The notes below the pieces were generated by a model. That model searched no databases. It worked only from the letters and a program-made list of their open reading frames with translations, and was not told the DNA's origin. A stretch of DNA of 15,314 nt from Cyanobacteria bacterium OH_SFB_17 (GTDB taxonomy: Bacteria > Cyanobacteriota > Vampirovibrionia > Gastranaerophilales > Gastranaerophilaceae), in contig JAEWYI010000119.1 of NCBI GenBank assembly GCA_023395735.1, positions 1 to 15,314 on the forward strand, read 5' to 3'. Positions 6,078-13,423 of this stretch are shown one piece after another (positions within the stretch are counted from its first letter, which is position 1; every line of letters begins with the position of its first letter). The position numbers were made by a program, and so were the translations under genes.

Positions 6078-7658
6078 TTATCCTAATATTGCTTTTAGGT
6101 CTTCTTCTGGAGTAGTAATAGGTTTGATTTTGAATTTATCAACCAACACATTTAATACTGTCGGAGAAACAAAAGCTGGCAAACTTGGTCCAAGTCTTAT
6201 GTTTTCAATTCCTAAGTATAACAATGTAAGTAAGATACAAACCGCTTTTTGTTCATACCAAGAAAGTACAAGCGATAAAGGCAATTCGTTTACTGAACAA
6301 TTGAATGCTTTTGATAAAGCAACCGCTACTTGAATTGCGGAATATGCATCATTACATTGACCCATATCAAGCAATCTTGGGATACCATTGATATCACCTA
6401 AATCAAGGTCATTAAATCTGAACTTACCGCAAGCAAGTGTCAAGATAATTGTATCTTTCGGTGTTTGTTTAACAAAATCTGTATAATAGTTTCTGCCTGG
6501 TTTTGCACCATCGCATCCGCCCACTAAGAAGAAGTGTTTGATAGCTCCTGCCTTAACGCCTTCAATCACCTTATCAGCAACTGACATTACTGTGTGGTGT
6601 CCAAAACCTACCGTCAAAACGTCTCCACCATTGATACCAGTCATTTTTTTGTCTTCTGGGTATCCGCCTAATTGAAGTGCTTTTTCGATTACAGGAGTAA
6701 AATCTTTGTTATCGTCAATGTGAACCATATTAGGATATTCAACTACTGATGTTGTAAATATTCTATCTGAATAGCTGTCTTTTACAGGCATAATACAGTT
6801 TGTAGTGAATAGTACTGGAGCAGGAACATTGTCAAACTCTTTTTGTTGGTTCTGCCAAGCTGTACCAAAGTTTCCTTTTAGGTGTGAATATTTTTTCAGT
6901 TGAGGATAAGCGTGGCAAGGTAACATTTCACCGTGAGTGTAAATGTTTATACCTTTGTCTTTAGTCTGTTCTAGAAGCAAAGCTAAATCGTGCAAATCGT
7001 GTCCTGTTACAATGATGAAAGGACCTTTTTCGATGTTAGTGGTTACTTGTGTCGGCTCTGGATTTCCGTAAGTTTCTGTATTTGCTTTATCAAGAAGCTC
7101 CATGCATTTTAGGTTAATTTCACCTGTTTTCAATACAAGCCCTAAAAGTTCGTCAATTGAAAGGTCTTTTGAAACAGCCTGTAGTGCTTCATAGAAAAAG
7201 TTATTAACTGCTTCGTCTTTGTAGCCCAATGCCCAAGCGTGGTGGGCATATGCTGCGATACCTTTTAGACCAAATAGTATTAAAGATTTCAAACTTCTGA
7301 TATCTTCGTTGCATTCCCAAACAGACTTGATGTCAAAATCATTTGGACGTTTAATCATAGCTGAAATTTCACTATTTAATTTTTTTATTGACTCATCATC
7401 GAAATTTACGTTTGTAATTGTCGTAAATAAACCATCAATAAGTACTTTAGTAACTTTTTCTTCAATCTCGTTTGAATTAGCAAGTTCGATTAAAGTACTG
7501 GTTAATTCATCCTGTAAATTTGCGGTATCTGCTTTTTTACCACATACACCCTGAACGGTGCACCCTTTCCCTTGAGCTGTCTGCTCACACTGAAAACAAA
7601 ACATTGATGTCATTTCTTTCTCCTTTTTCTCTTTTTTGAATAGTTTGTCAAAAAACAT
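6078..7658 (-). CDS. hcp: Hybrid cluster protein (hydroxylamine / NO reductase), class I
   Basis: The protein has all ligands of the Hcp family. A [4Fe-4S] cluster motif is formed by Cys21, 24, 33 and 39 (C-X2-C-X8-C-X5-C, the class I pattern of anaerobes). Hybrid-cluster ligands fall at His220 (GHDLHD), Glu244, Cys288 (TTNCIMP), Cys382 (GGCDGAKPGRN), Cys410 (LACGKFRF), Cys435 (GQCNDAYSA), Glu469 and Lys471 (WYEQKAV). Hcp reduces hydroxylamine in vitro and is thought to act as an NO reductase and protein S-nitrosylase in cells. Two starts have good ribosome sites: ATG at 7658 (AAGGAG) and ATG at 7613 (AAAGGAG, six bases upstream). The first adds a lysine-rich 15-residue extension not typical of Hcp, so 7613 may be the main start; the full extent is given. 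No Hcr reductase partner is in the window. It lies 55 bases after the Rrf2 regulator and ends in a strong terminator. Confidence 0.97.
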   Translation of the reverse strand: MFFDKLFKKEKKEKEMTSMFCFQCEQTAQGKGCTVQGVCGKKADTANLQDELTSTLIELANSNEIEEKVTKVLIDGLFTTITNVNFDDESIKKLNSEISAMIKRPNDFDIKSVWECNEDIRSLKSLILFGLKGIAAYAHHAWALGYKDEAVNNFFYEALQAVSKDLSIDELLGLVLKTGEINLKCMELLDKANTETYGNPEPTQVTTNIEKGPFIIVTGHDLHDLALLLEQTKDKGINIYTHGEMLPCHAYPQLKKYSHLKGNFGTAWQNQQKEFDNVPAPVLFTTNCIMPVKDSYSDRIFTTSVVEYPNMVHIDDNKDFTPVIEKALQLGGYPEDKKMTGINGGDVLTVGFGHHTVMSVADKVIEGVKAGAIKHFFLVGGCDGAKPGRNYYTDFVKQTPKDTIILTLACGKFRFNDLDLGDINGIPRLLDMGQCNDAYSAIQVAVALSKAFNCSVNELPLSLVLSWYEQKAVCILLTLLYLGIENIRLGPSLPAFVSPTVLNVLVDKFKIKPITTPEEDLKAILG

Positions 7659-7686
7659 TTCTACGTCTCCTTGATTGTTATCTTTT

Positions 7687-7705
7687 GCAGGAAAGCGTTT
7701 CCTGC
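7687..7705. other. Perfect hairpin between rrf2 and hcp
   Basis: GCAGGAAA and TTTCCTGC form a perfect 8-bp stem with a 3-base loop in the short rrf2-hcp gap. On the minus strand the bases after it are AAAAGATAAC, not a T-run, so it is not a convincing terminator. It could protect the hcp mRNA 5' end after processing or bind a regulator. Confidence 0.5.
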
Positions 7706-7713
7706 TTATTGTA

Positions 7714-8148
7714 CTAAATAAGTCCTTGTTCTAAATCCTTCTTTTGGTTACAAAAATCGGATAGTCTTTTATTGCCGAAAAATTCTCTTACGCTTTTGTT
7801 GGTTTTGTTTAAGAAATCCCCCATTATGCAAGTCTCGCAACTACACAAATCCTTGCCAAACAAACAGCAACCCGTGTTGAGTTTTCCGTCTATTGCTTCG
7901 TATATCTCTAAAAAAGTAATGTCTTCACATTTTTTTGTAAGTTCAAAACCTCCAAGTGGTCCTTTTATAGATGTTAGCAAACCTGCCTTAACAAGTCTTT
8001 GAAGTACTTTTGAAAGATGATTTATTGATACCCCAAAGTTAGCTGCAATATCTTTAGTACAAACAGGTTCATTACTATGAAACACAATGTATGTCATTGC
8101 ATGTAGTGCTATTGAAGCTGCATCTGATATTTTTAAAACGCTTTGCAT
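7714..8148 (-). CDS. Rrf2-family Fe-S transcriptional regulator
   Basis: The start at 8148 is preferred over an in-frame ATG four codons upstream (8160), because GGAG sits six bases before it; the product is 144 residues. The N-terminal winged helix-turn-helix (TKDIAANFGVSINHLSKVLQRLVKAGLL, then KGPLGGFELTK as wing) is typical of Rrf2 proteins such as IscR, NsrR and CymR. The C-terminal loop has a cysteine cluster (GCC-X6-CSC-X2-C, residues 94-107 counting from this start) suited to holding an Fe-S cluster that could sense NO, O2 or redox state. It is the first gene of the hcp group, and its promoter overlaps palindromic GGTATT/AATACC sites, so it probably represses itself and hcp. An NsrR-like NO-sensing role is inferred from the neighbour; the cysteine spacing is not the classic C-X5-C-X5-C. 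Confidence 0.92.
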   Translation of the reverse strand: MQSVLKISDAASIALHAMTYIVFHSNEPVCTKDIAANFGVSINHLSKVLQRLVKAGLLTSIKGPLGGFELTKKCEDITFLEIYEAIDGKLNTGCCLFGKDLCSCETCIMGDFLNKTNKSVREFFGNKRLSDFCNQKKDLEQGLI

Positions 8149-8167
8149 TTTTATCTCCATTCTTATG

Positions 8168-8219
8168 TTGGTATTTTAATACCACAATACCAATATACAG
8201 TAAAAGAAAAATTTGTCAA
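8168..8219 (-). promoter_or_regulatory. rrf2-hcp promoter with palindromic operator
   Basis: On the minus strand TTGACA (8214-8219) and TATATT (8192-8197) are spaced 16 bases apart, the best promoter in the window. Directly downstream and touching the -10 are a perfect palindrome ggtattttaatacc (8170-8183) and a wider pair ttggtatt (8168-8175) / aataccaa (8186-8193). The position over the -10 and start point suits repression by the Rrf2 protein encoded just downstream. Confidence 0.8.
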
Positions 8220-8260
8220 GGCTTTTTTAATATTTTTATATTGATAACAATTTTATCAAA

Positions 8261-9148
8261 TTAATCGGCTAATCCGTCAATTGCATCATTAATTTCTTGC
8301 TGACTGACATCAAGATAAATTTCAGTCGTTTTTGATGACTTATGGTGCAATACTTTTTGTGCTATTAAAATGTTGCCTGTGTTTTTATAAACTCTAGTTC
8401 CAACGGTTCTTCTTATATCGTGAGTTGTCATGTTTTCAAAATTAATACTTTTGCCTGCGGTTTTCAGAGCTTTGTTGATACTTTTAAACGGTTGCCCTTT
8501 GTACTTGCCGCTTTTATGTGTAAACAGATAATACTCGGCATCATTGTAGTATTTTTTTATAATTTCTTCTGCACGTTTATTAATTTTTAGTTTGATATTT
8601 TCTTCTGTTTTATTTTCATCAGGTGCAATTGATATTACTAGATTTTGCAGGTCAATTTGGTTTTTATTTAAAAGTAAAACATTGTTTATTCTTAATCCCA
8701 ACTGCAAATTTAATTCAACTATATCTCTTTGCACTGTTGTTTTTTTAGTAAATCCGTCAAGGAAATCCTGTTGCTGTTCTTTTTTAATAATATTTTTCTT
8801 AGCTTCTTTTTCTGTAAACTTTTTGATACCATCGCAGGGGTTTATCCAAAAGTCAATTTTCTTGTTATTTTTAATGATGTTGAATGCCCGTCTTAAAGAA
8901 CTCATGTACCTGTTGATAGTTGCATTGGATAAAGTTTCACCCTTTTTGTTTTTATGCGTTCTCAGTTCAATTATCATATCCGTTAATTCATCTTCATCAA
9001 TTGTTTTTATGTTCCTGTCTTCGCCGAAAAATGCTTTAAAAAAATCGGTATGAGTTTCTATTTTGTCGATTGATTTATGATTTGATTTTTTGTAATCGGT
9101 AATCAGTGCATCGCAGAGTAACTTTGCGTTATATTTTTTGTACAGCAA
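8261..9148 (-). CDS. Tyrosine recombinase / integrase
   Basis: The 295-residue protein has an N-terminal SAM-like core-binding domain (about 10-95) and a C-terminal catalytic domain with Arg153 (GLRINN), His243 and Arg246 (HDIRRT), His269 (LHHKSS) and nucleophile Tyr278 (TTEIYLDV); a Lys around 186-188 fits the beta-hairpin lysine. All catalytic residues are present, so it is probably active. At this length it resembles Xer-like recombinases and lacks the extra arm-binding domain of lambda-type integrases. The start is TTG at 9148 with no clear ribosome site; a TGA two codons upstream rules out extension. It overlaps the end of the mrr gene by 46 bases in another frame, so translation is probably coupled to mrr. 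It is the likely enzyme that inserted this island into the tRNA gene. Confidence 0.93.
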   Translation of the reverse strand: MLYKKYNAKLLCDALITDYKKSNHKSIDKIETHTDFFKAFFGEDRNIKTIDEDELTDMIIELRTHKNKKGETLSNATINRYMSSLRRAFNIIKNNKKIDFWINPCDGIKKFTEKEAKKNIIKKEQQQDFLDGFTKKTTVQRDIVELNLQLGLRINNVLLLNKNQIDLQNLVISIAPDENKTEENIKLKINKRAEEIIKKYYNDAEYYLFTHKSGKYKGQPFKSINKALKTAGKSINFENMTTHDIRRTVGTRVYKNTGNILIAQKVLHHKSSKTTEIYLDVSQQEINDAIDGLAD

Positions 9149-11541
9149 TGTTCACAAGGTTCAATTGGTGAATAATATTTCTCTGCTTCATCAATCGCTT
9201 GACTAATCGATTGGAAGTCTCCCAAATATGTTTTACTATCAGTTAAGCTCAACCATGAACATCCTTCTTTATGTACAAGATAAGCTTGACTTTGTGCTTG
9301 CATGTTATCATTTACATAATATCTATCCTCGTTAATTTGTTTATTAATCATTTTAGCTTCATTGATATTAATTCTTGCACTATGCCCATGCTTTTCAAGT
9401 AAATGTAATAAATTCGAACCATTCAACAACGCCAAAGGTTTATCTTTTATAAATTCGTATGAATCAGGACCGTAATCAGAGGTTGTAACTAAAATACCTT
9501 TAATTGCACCTTCATTCATAACTGTTCCATACAAATCTCTGACGGCTGATACTCCAACAACATTTGTATAGCGTTTTGCCTGAATAACAATTTTGCCTCC
9601 CCTAATCGGGTCAGGGTCAAATGCAATAGCATCAACACCACCGTCTCTACTTGACTGTGTGACTTTTACCTCCCCACCATTTTGACTAAATTCTTTCTCA
9701 AAAATTTCTCGCACTAAATTTTCAAAATCTTGCCAATCCATTGTCGCCAAATTGTAACTTTCACCCATATCGCCAATAACATCGTATGCGTCAATAAAAC
9801 GACTATCTTCTTTGTTAATCATCATTATAGGGCGAATTGGAGTTAATGAAGCTAGCTCTGTAGCGGCAATACCTTTAAGAGATTTAAAACAGGTTTTAGG
9901 GTCAACATTTTTTAAATCAATATTTTGGAATTCATTTTTATTTGTTTGCAATGAACAGATACAAGATACTCTTTCTTGTCCTGTCGCCCTATCAATATGT
10001 GATAAAATACCATTAAAGCTAATAATATCGATTAAATTCGTTTTGTTATCAAGTTCAAATATTTCCGATATAGTTCTTAAACATATCTTATAAATAATAT
10101 CATTATATAAATTTTTTAGTACATTTTCTTTATTTTCTATAATCGTAAAATTATTTTTTGTTGCATTATAATTTATTTTATCTATATTATAGATATTTTC
10201 AATATTTGGCAATTCATAATCAATAATAAGAATTTTATTATCATTTGAATAACTTAATTCAATATTTTTCTTGCTAAGAAATGGATAAACAGAAAATTCT
10301 AAATTTCTCAAAACAAATTCTTCAACTTCTTCTTTTACCCCATTTTGAAAATCAATGATTTTACCTTGTACTTTTTCATTATAGTTTTTTTGATTTAATA
10401 AAAAAGTCTCTTTTTCTGATTCTAAATTTTTTAAATATTTTTTATATTCTTCTGATTTTTTCTTGAAAGTATTTTCCTCATTTTTATTAAATATTTTTGC
10501 ATCTTCAATTTCTTGTTCTATTGAAGCTTTTGTTTCTGCCTGTTGTTTCTCCCAATATCCAATTAGCTTTTCTAACTCTAATTTTCGTTTTTTATCGACT
10601 TTTTCTTTAAGTGGTGTTTTTAGTAAAACTTTGTCTAATATCGATAAATGTATATTTTCTTCTGTAGGTTTATTTTTACCTAAATTATTAAATTTATTTT
10701 CAATTTCAATAATGTTTTTAATCTTTAAAATGGGTGGCTCTATGATTTCTAATTTAGAAACAAATGGTTCATTGTTAAATAGTTCTTCAAATTCAAACTT
10801 ATATCCATTTTTATAATCGTAATCGATAATTGAAGTAAATTGTTTTTTTAAGTTACTTACAACAAGATTTTCTCGTTTTTCATGATATTTACATAATTCG
10901 GTGTTCCACTTATCGTTTACTTTTTTTAATGTTTTCACAATTTTATTTTGTACAACACTAGGATCCTTACCCGTGACTATTTCTTCTAAATCAAGAGGGA
11001 TACATTCAATACTTACCTCAGCTTTTGATGTATCAAAATCTATATCTTCTGTAATTTCAAAAATGTCGTTTTGTGTTAAAAATTCATATTCTCCTATTGC
11101 GTCATCAAACCAAGTCTCCTCGTTTTTCTCTAAAAATTCAATTAAATTACATTCAATATTACTAATAATATCCAAAATTTCATTATAAGTTATATTTGAA
11201 TTTTCAATAAGAATTTCAATGGCTTGTACTCTATTCCCTATTTTTATACAATTTAAAATGTCAATTAAAACTTCAGAATTATTAAATTTTTCTATTATTT
11301 CCCGAATTTCGGCAACATTATTGTTATGCAAAGATTTAAAATTGAGTCGTATTTTTTCCATTTGCCAAGAAAAGCTGCATGCATTTTTCAAAGCACTATG
11401 CCTACTGGATAAAACAGCTCTTCTAGCTCTTTCTTTTTCCAAATATCTTTGATGGCGGTCATATTCTCTAGCTGAACGTTTTGCTTCTTTTTCTACTGCT
11501 GAAATAAAGGACCCCAGAATATCTTTACGTCGTCTTGCCAT
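9103..11541 (-). CDS. Mrr-type restriction endonuclease with long coiled-coil N-terminus
   Basis: The C-terminal part (about 598-722) is an Mrr_cat domain of the PD-(D/E)xK fold: WQDFENLVREIFE, then SRDGGVDAIAFD with Asp637, then IVIQAKRY with Gln654 and Lys656. Mrr-like enzymes cut modified or foreign DNA. The first 590 residues have no domain I recognise: a basic start (MARRRK), helical segments and a charged stretch at about 310-410 that looks like a coiled coil. After the nuclease comes a short tail with HKEGCSW (757-763), a hydrophobic/acidic helix and PCEHCC (795-800), a His/Cys pattern that could bind zinc. Ribosome site AGGAG precedes the ATG at 11541. Base composition is very A/T-rich. 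A defence role against phage or plasmid DNA is inferred from family and setting; no methyltransferase or helicase partner is nearby, which suits a type IV enzyme. Confidence 0.88.
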   Translation of the reverse strand: MARRRKDILGSFISAVEKEAKRSAREYDRHQRYLEKERARRAVLSSRHSALKNACSFSWQMEKIRLNFKSLHNNNVAEIREIIEKFNNSEVLIDILNCIKIGNRVQAIEILIENSNITYNEILDIISNIECNLIEFLEKNEETWFDDAIGEYEFLTQNDIFEITEDIDFDTSKAEVSIECIPLDLEEIVTGKDPSVVQNKIVKTLKKVNDKWNTELCKYHEKRENLVVSNLKKQFTSIIDYDYKNGYKFEFEELFNNEPFVSKLEIIEPPILKIKNIIEIENKFNNLGKNKPTEENIHLSILDKVLLKTPLKEKVDKKRKLELEKLIGYWEKQQAETKASIEQEIEDAKIFNKNEENTFKKKSEEYKKYLKNLESEKETFLLNQKNYNEKVQGKIIDFQNGVKEEVEEFVLRNLEFSVYPFLSKKNIELSYSNDNKILIIDYELPNIENIYNIDKINYNATKNNFTIIENKENVLKNLYNDIIYKICLRTISEIFELDNKTNLIDIISFNGILSHIDRATGQERVSCICSLQTNKNEFQNIDLKNVDPKTCFKSLKGIAATELASLTPIRPIMMINKEDSRFIDAYDVIGDMGESYNLATMDWQDFENLVREIFEKEFSQNGGEVKVTQSSRDGGVDAIAFDPDPIRGGKIVIQAKRYTNVVGVSAVRDLYGTVMNEGAIKGILVTTSDYGPDSYEFIKDKPLALLNGSNLLHLLEKHGHSARININEAKMINKQINEDRYYVNDNMQAQSQAYLVHKEGCSWLSLTDSKTYLGDFQSISQAIDEAEKYYSPIEPCEHCCTKNITQSYSAMH

Positions 11542-11609
11542 AATAATTTACTCCTAATTTTTAATTATTAATTGATATAAAAAACATTTATACCAAAATT
11601 TTGTTAATC

Positions 11610-11804
11610 TCATTTTATCTTTTGTTCCAATATTAATGATGAAATACTTTCATCATATCGCCATTCAATTAATTTTATGCCATGTTCCTTGCATAATTGT
11701 GCTTTTTGAATATCAAGTTTTTTTCGATATTTAAAACCTTCTTCCCCACCAAAAAGGTCAATTGGCTCGTAATGCTGTATCCCTTGATACTCAATTCCTA
11801 TATT
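11610..11804 (-). pseudogene. Severed C-terminal nuclease-like domain (64 codons)
   Basis: In the same frame as the gene ending at 11805, translation past its TAA gives 64 more codons to TGA at 11610-11612. They have a coherent domain: GIEYQGIQHYEP, then DLFGGEEGF, basic RKKLDIQKAQLCKEHG, and IKLIEWRYDE. The EYQG..HY and LIEWRY motifs are typical of a restriction-endonuclease-like (PD-(D/E)xK/Vsr-like) fold. This segment has no start codon or ribosome site of its own. It continues the preceding sequence SLDIFIP naturally; a single T-to-A change (TTA to TAA) would explain the stop. Without read-through this part is not made. Confidence 0.8.
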
Positions 11805-13349
11805 TTAGCTCGGAATAAAAATGTCTAAAGATTGTAAACCTAACCAAGATATTCTATATTGATAAATGCTGTCTGGAAACATTGCATATGCTGTTCTGAA
11901 TAATTCTATTTCAGATTTCCACTTTTTTACTATTACACCCTGTTCAATTAACGATTGCTTAATTTCATTATACTTTGGCTTCATTTCATTTTTATATTCT
12001 TCAATAGTTTCCCACACAGGGTTTATGCATTTATAGTTTTTGTCATGTCTGCCATCAAGCTTCATAAACTGAAATAAAAACTCGAATACTTTTTTGTACA
12101 TTAAATCTTCTGCAACTAAATTACTGAAAAATTCTTTCGGTAATTCTGTATAATTAACATCTAATCCATATTTATCATAAATTATTTTTACAAGAGTTTT
12201 AAAATTTTGTTTTTGCTCTAGTGTTAAAAAATGCTGAGATTCTTCATTCATACTTGCATATTTACCTTCTAGTCCTTTATAGAAATCCATCATAGGTAGT
12301 TTATACACAGCACTTCCACCACACGTATTACTCCTTTTTGCCCCATCAAATAAAGTTGCTGAAAATGCACATCTATTGTTTGGCGTTCGGTCAAGAGCAT
12401 ACAACATAAAAGCAATATCTTTTATTCTGCTTTTGTTGTATTTTGCACAATAATTTATAGTTTCTATATCGTCCTCAAATTTATTAGGTATAACTGAAAA
12501 GCAATCAGCGTTTTTACAAAATTCATTTACAATATAAAATGAGTCGCATTCTTTTTTATAAAAATAAAAACAAACATTATCCTGTTCGTCTAACATCTCA
12601 TAATGTAATTCCTTGAACTGTTTAAAATCAAGATTATAACACTGAATAGCTGTTCCTTTTTGTACATTTTTCACAGAATTATCAAGTATATTTAATTTGT
12701 TTCTCGCCCCTTTTGAATTTGTATATAAAATTTCTCCATAGTTATTTACCTTGGGATTGGTAAAATTATTTATTAATGTTTTAACCAAAGTACCATTATG
12801 ATAAATTTCTAAATCAGAGCAAACACAAAGCCCAATTTTAGAATCGAAATATGAACATCTTTTTTCAGGGCTTTCATATAATTTTGTAACTTTGTTAACC
12901 AAAAGAATCCAATCGTCATAAGTATCGTTCAACTTATCAATTGTTGTACCTCGTTTTTCTTTAAATTTTGCCACTTGTCTATAGCCTTTTCCTTCGACTA
13001 AAACATACAATGCGTAATTGTGTACATTTGTAGCTTCAAATATAATTTTAGAATCTTGAAAAAAATAAAAATCGCCACACACAAGATATTTAAATTTTAA
13101 ACTATTTGATATAAATTTAATACAATTTTTTGATTTTGATTTTACTGGCGGAGTGGTAGTGTTTAAGAGGTCATTGCGTAATTTAATATTTTCATAACCT
13201 TCAATATAATTTTGATACTGTAAATCAGTAGCTATAATATCTTGCGAATTATAAATCGTTGAAGAATCAGATTTATGTTGTTTAAAATTCTCTTTTTTAA
13301 CAGAATAAATTACTATCCAAATAATTAAACAAACAATAAGAAAACCCAA
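11805..13349 (-). CDS. Membrane-anchored protein, truncated before its nuclease domain
   Basis: The 514-residue product starts with one hydrophobic helix (residues 2-17, FLIVCLIIWIVIYSV) and has a long soluble part without a domain I recognise, including Cys-containing segments and a WLGLQSLDIFIP ending. The start is TTG at 13349 with AAGGGG eight bases upstream; a nearby ATG is in another frame. The ORF stops in the middle of a conserved run: the sequence after the TAA continues a nuclease-like domain in the same frame, so the full gene would be about 578 codons (11610-13349). As it stands the protein lacks its likely catalytic end. It lies between the mrr gene and the COG2865-like gene, all on one strand, which suggests a shared defence role. 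Function is unknown. Confidence 0.7.
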   Translation of the reverse strand: MGFLIVCLIIWIVIYSVKKENFKQHKSDSSTIYNSQDIIATDLQYQNYIEGYENIKLRNDLLNTTTPPVKSKSKNCIKFISNSLKFKYLVCGDFYFFQDSKIIFEATNVHNYALYVLVEGKGYRQVAKFKEKRGTTIDKLNDTYDDWILLVNKVTKLYESPEKRCSYFDSKIGLCVCSDLEIYHNGTLVKTLINNFTNPKVNNYGEILYTNSKGARNKLNILDNSVKNVQKGTAIQCYNLDFKQFKELHYEMLDEQDNVCFYFYKKECDSFYIVNEFCKNADCFSVIPNKFEDDIETINYCAKYNKSRIKDIAFMLYALDRTPNNRCAFSATLFDGAKRSNTCGGSAVYKLPMMDFYKGLEGKYASMNEESQHFLTLEQKQNFKTLVKIIYDKYGLDVNYTELPKEFFSNLVAEDLMYKKVFEFLFQFMKLDGRHDKNYKCINPVWETIEEYKNEMKPKYNEIKQSLIEQGVIVKKWKSEIELFRTAYAMFPDSIYQYRISWLGLQSLDIFIPS

Positions 13350-13394
13350 TATCCATACCCCTTATTCTTTAAATTGATATTAAAATATTAACAT

Positions 13395-13414
13395 AAAAAA
13401 ACAAAGTTTTTGTT
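13395..13414 (-). terminator. Weak intrinsic terminator
   Basis: On the minus strand AACAAA, a 3-base loop and TTTGTT are followed by five T, starting nine bases after the stop codon of the COG2865-like gene. The stem is short and A/T-rich, so termination would be partial at best. Confidence 0.35.
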
Positions 13415-13423
13415 AAGGTAAAA

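Noticed and set aside
7687..7705. Hairpin before hcp as a terminator
   Set aside because: No T-run follows on the minus strand; kept only as a hairpin of unknown role.
11594..11603. Palindrome caaaattttg upstream of mrr as an operator
   Set aside because: A 10-bp A/T palindrome is expected by chance in such A/T-rich DNA and no promoter could be matched to it.
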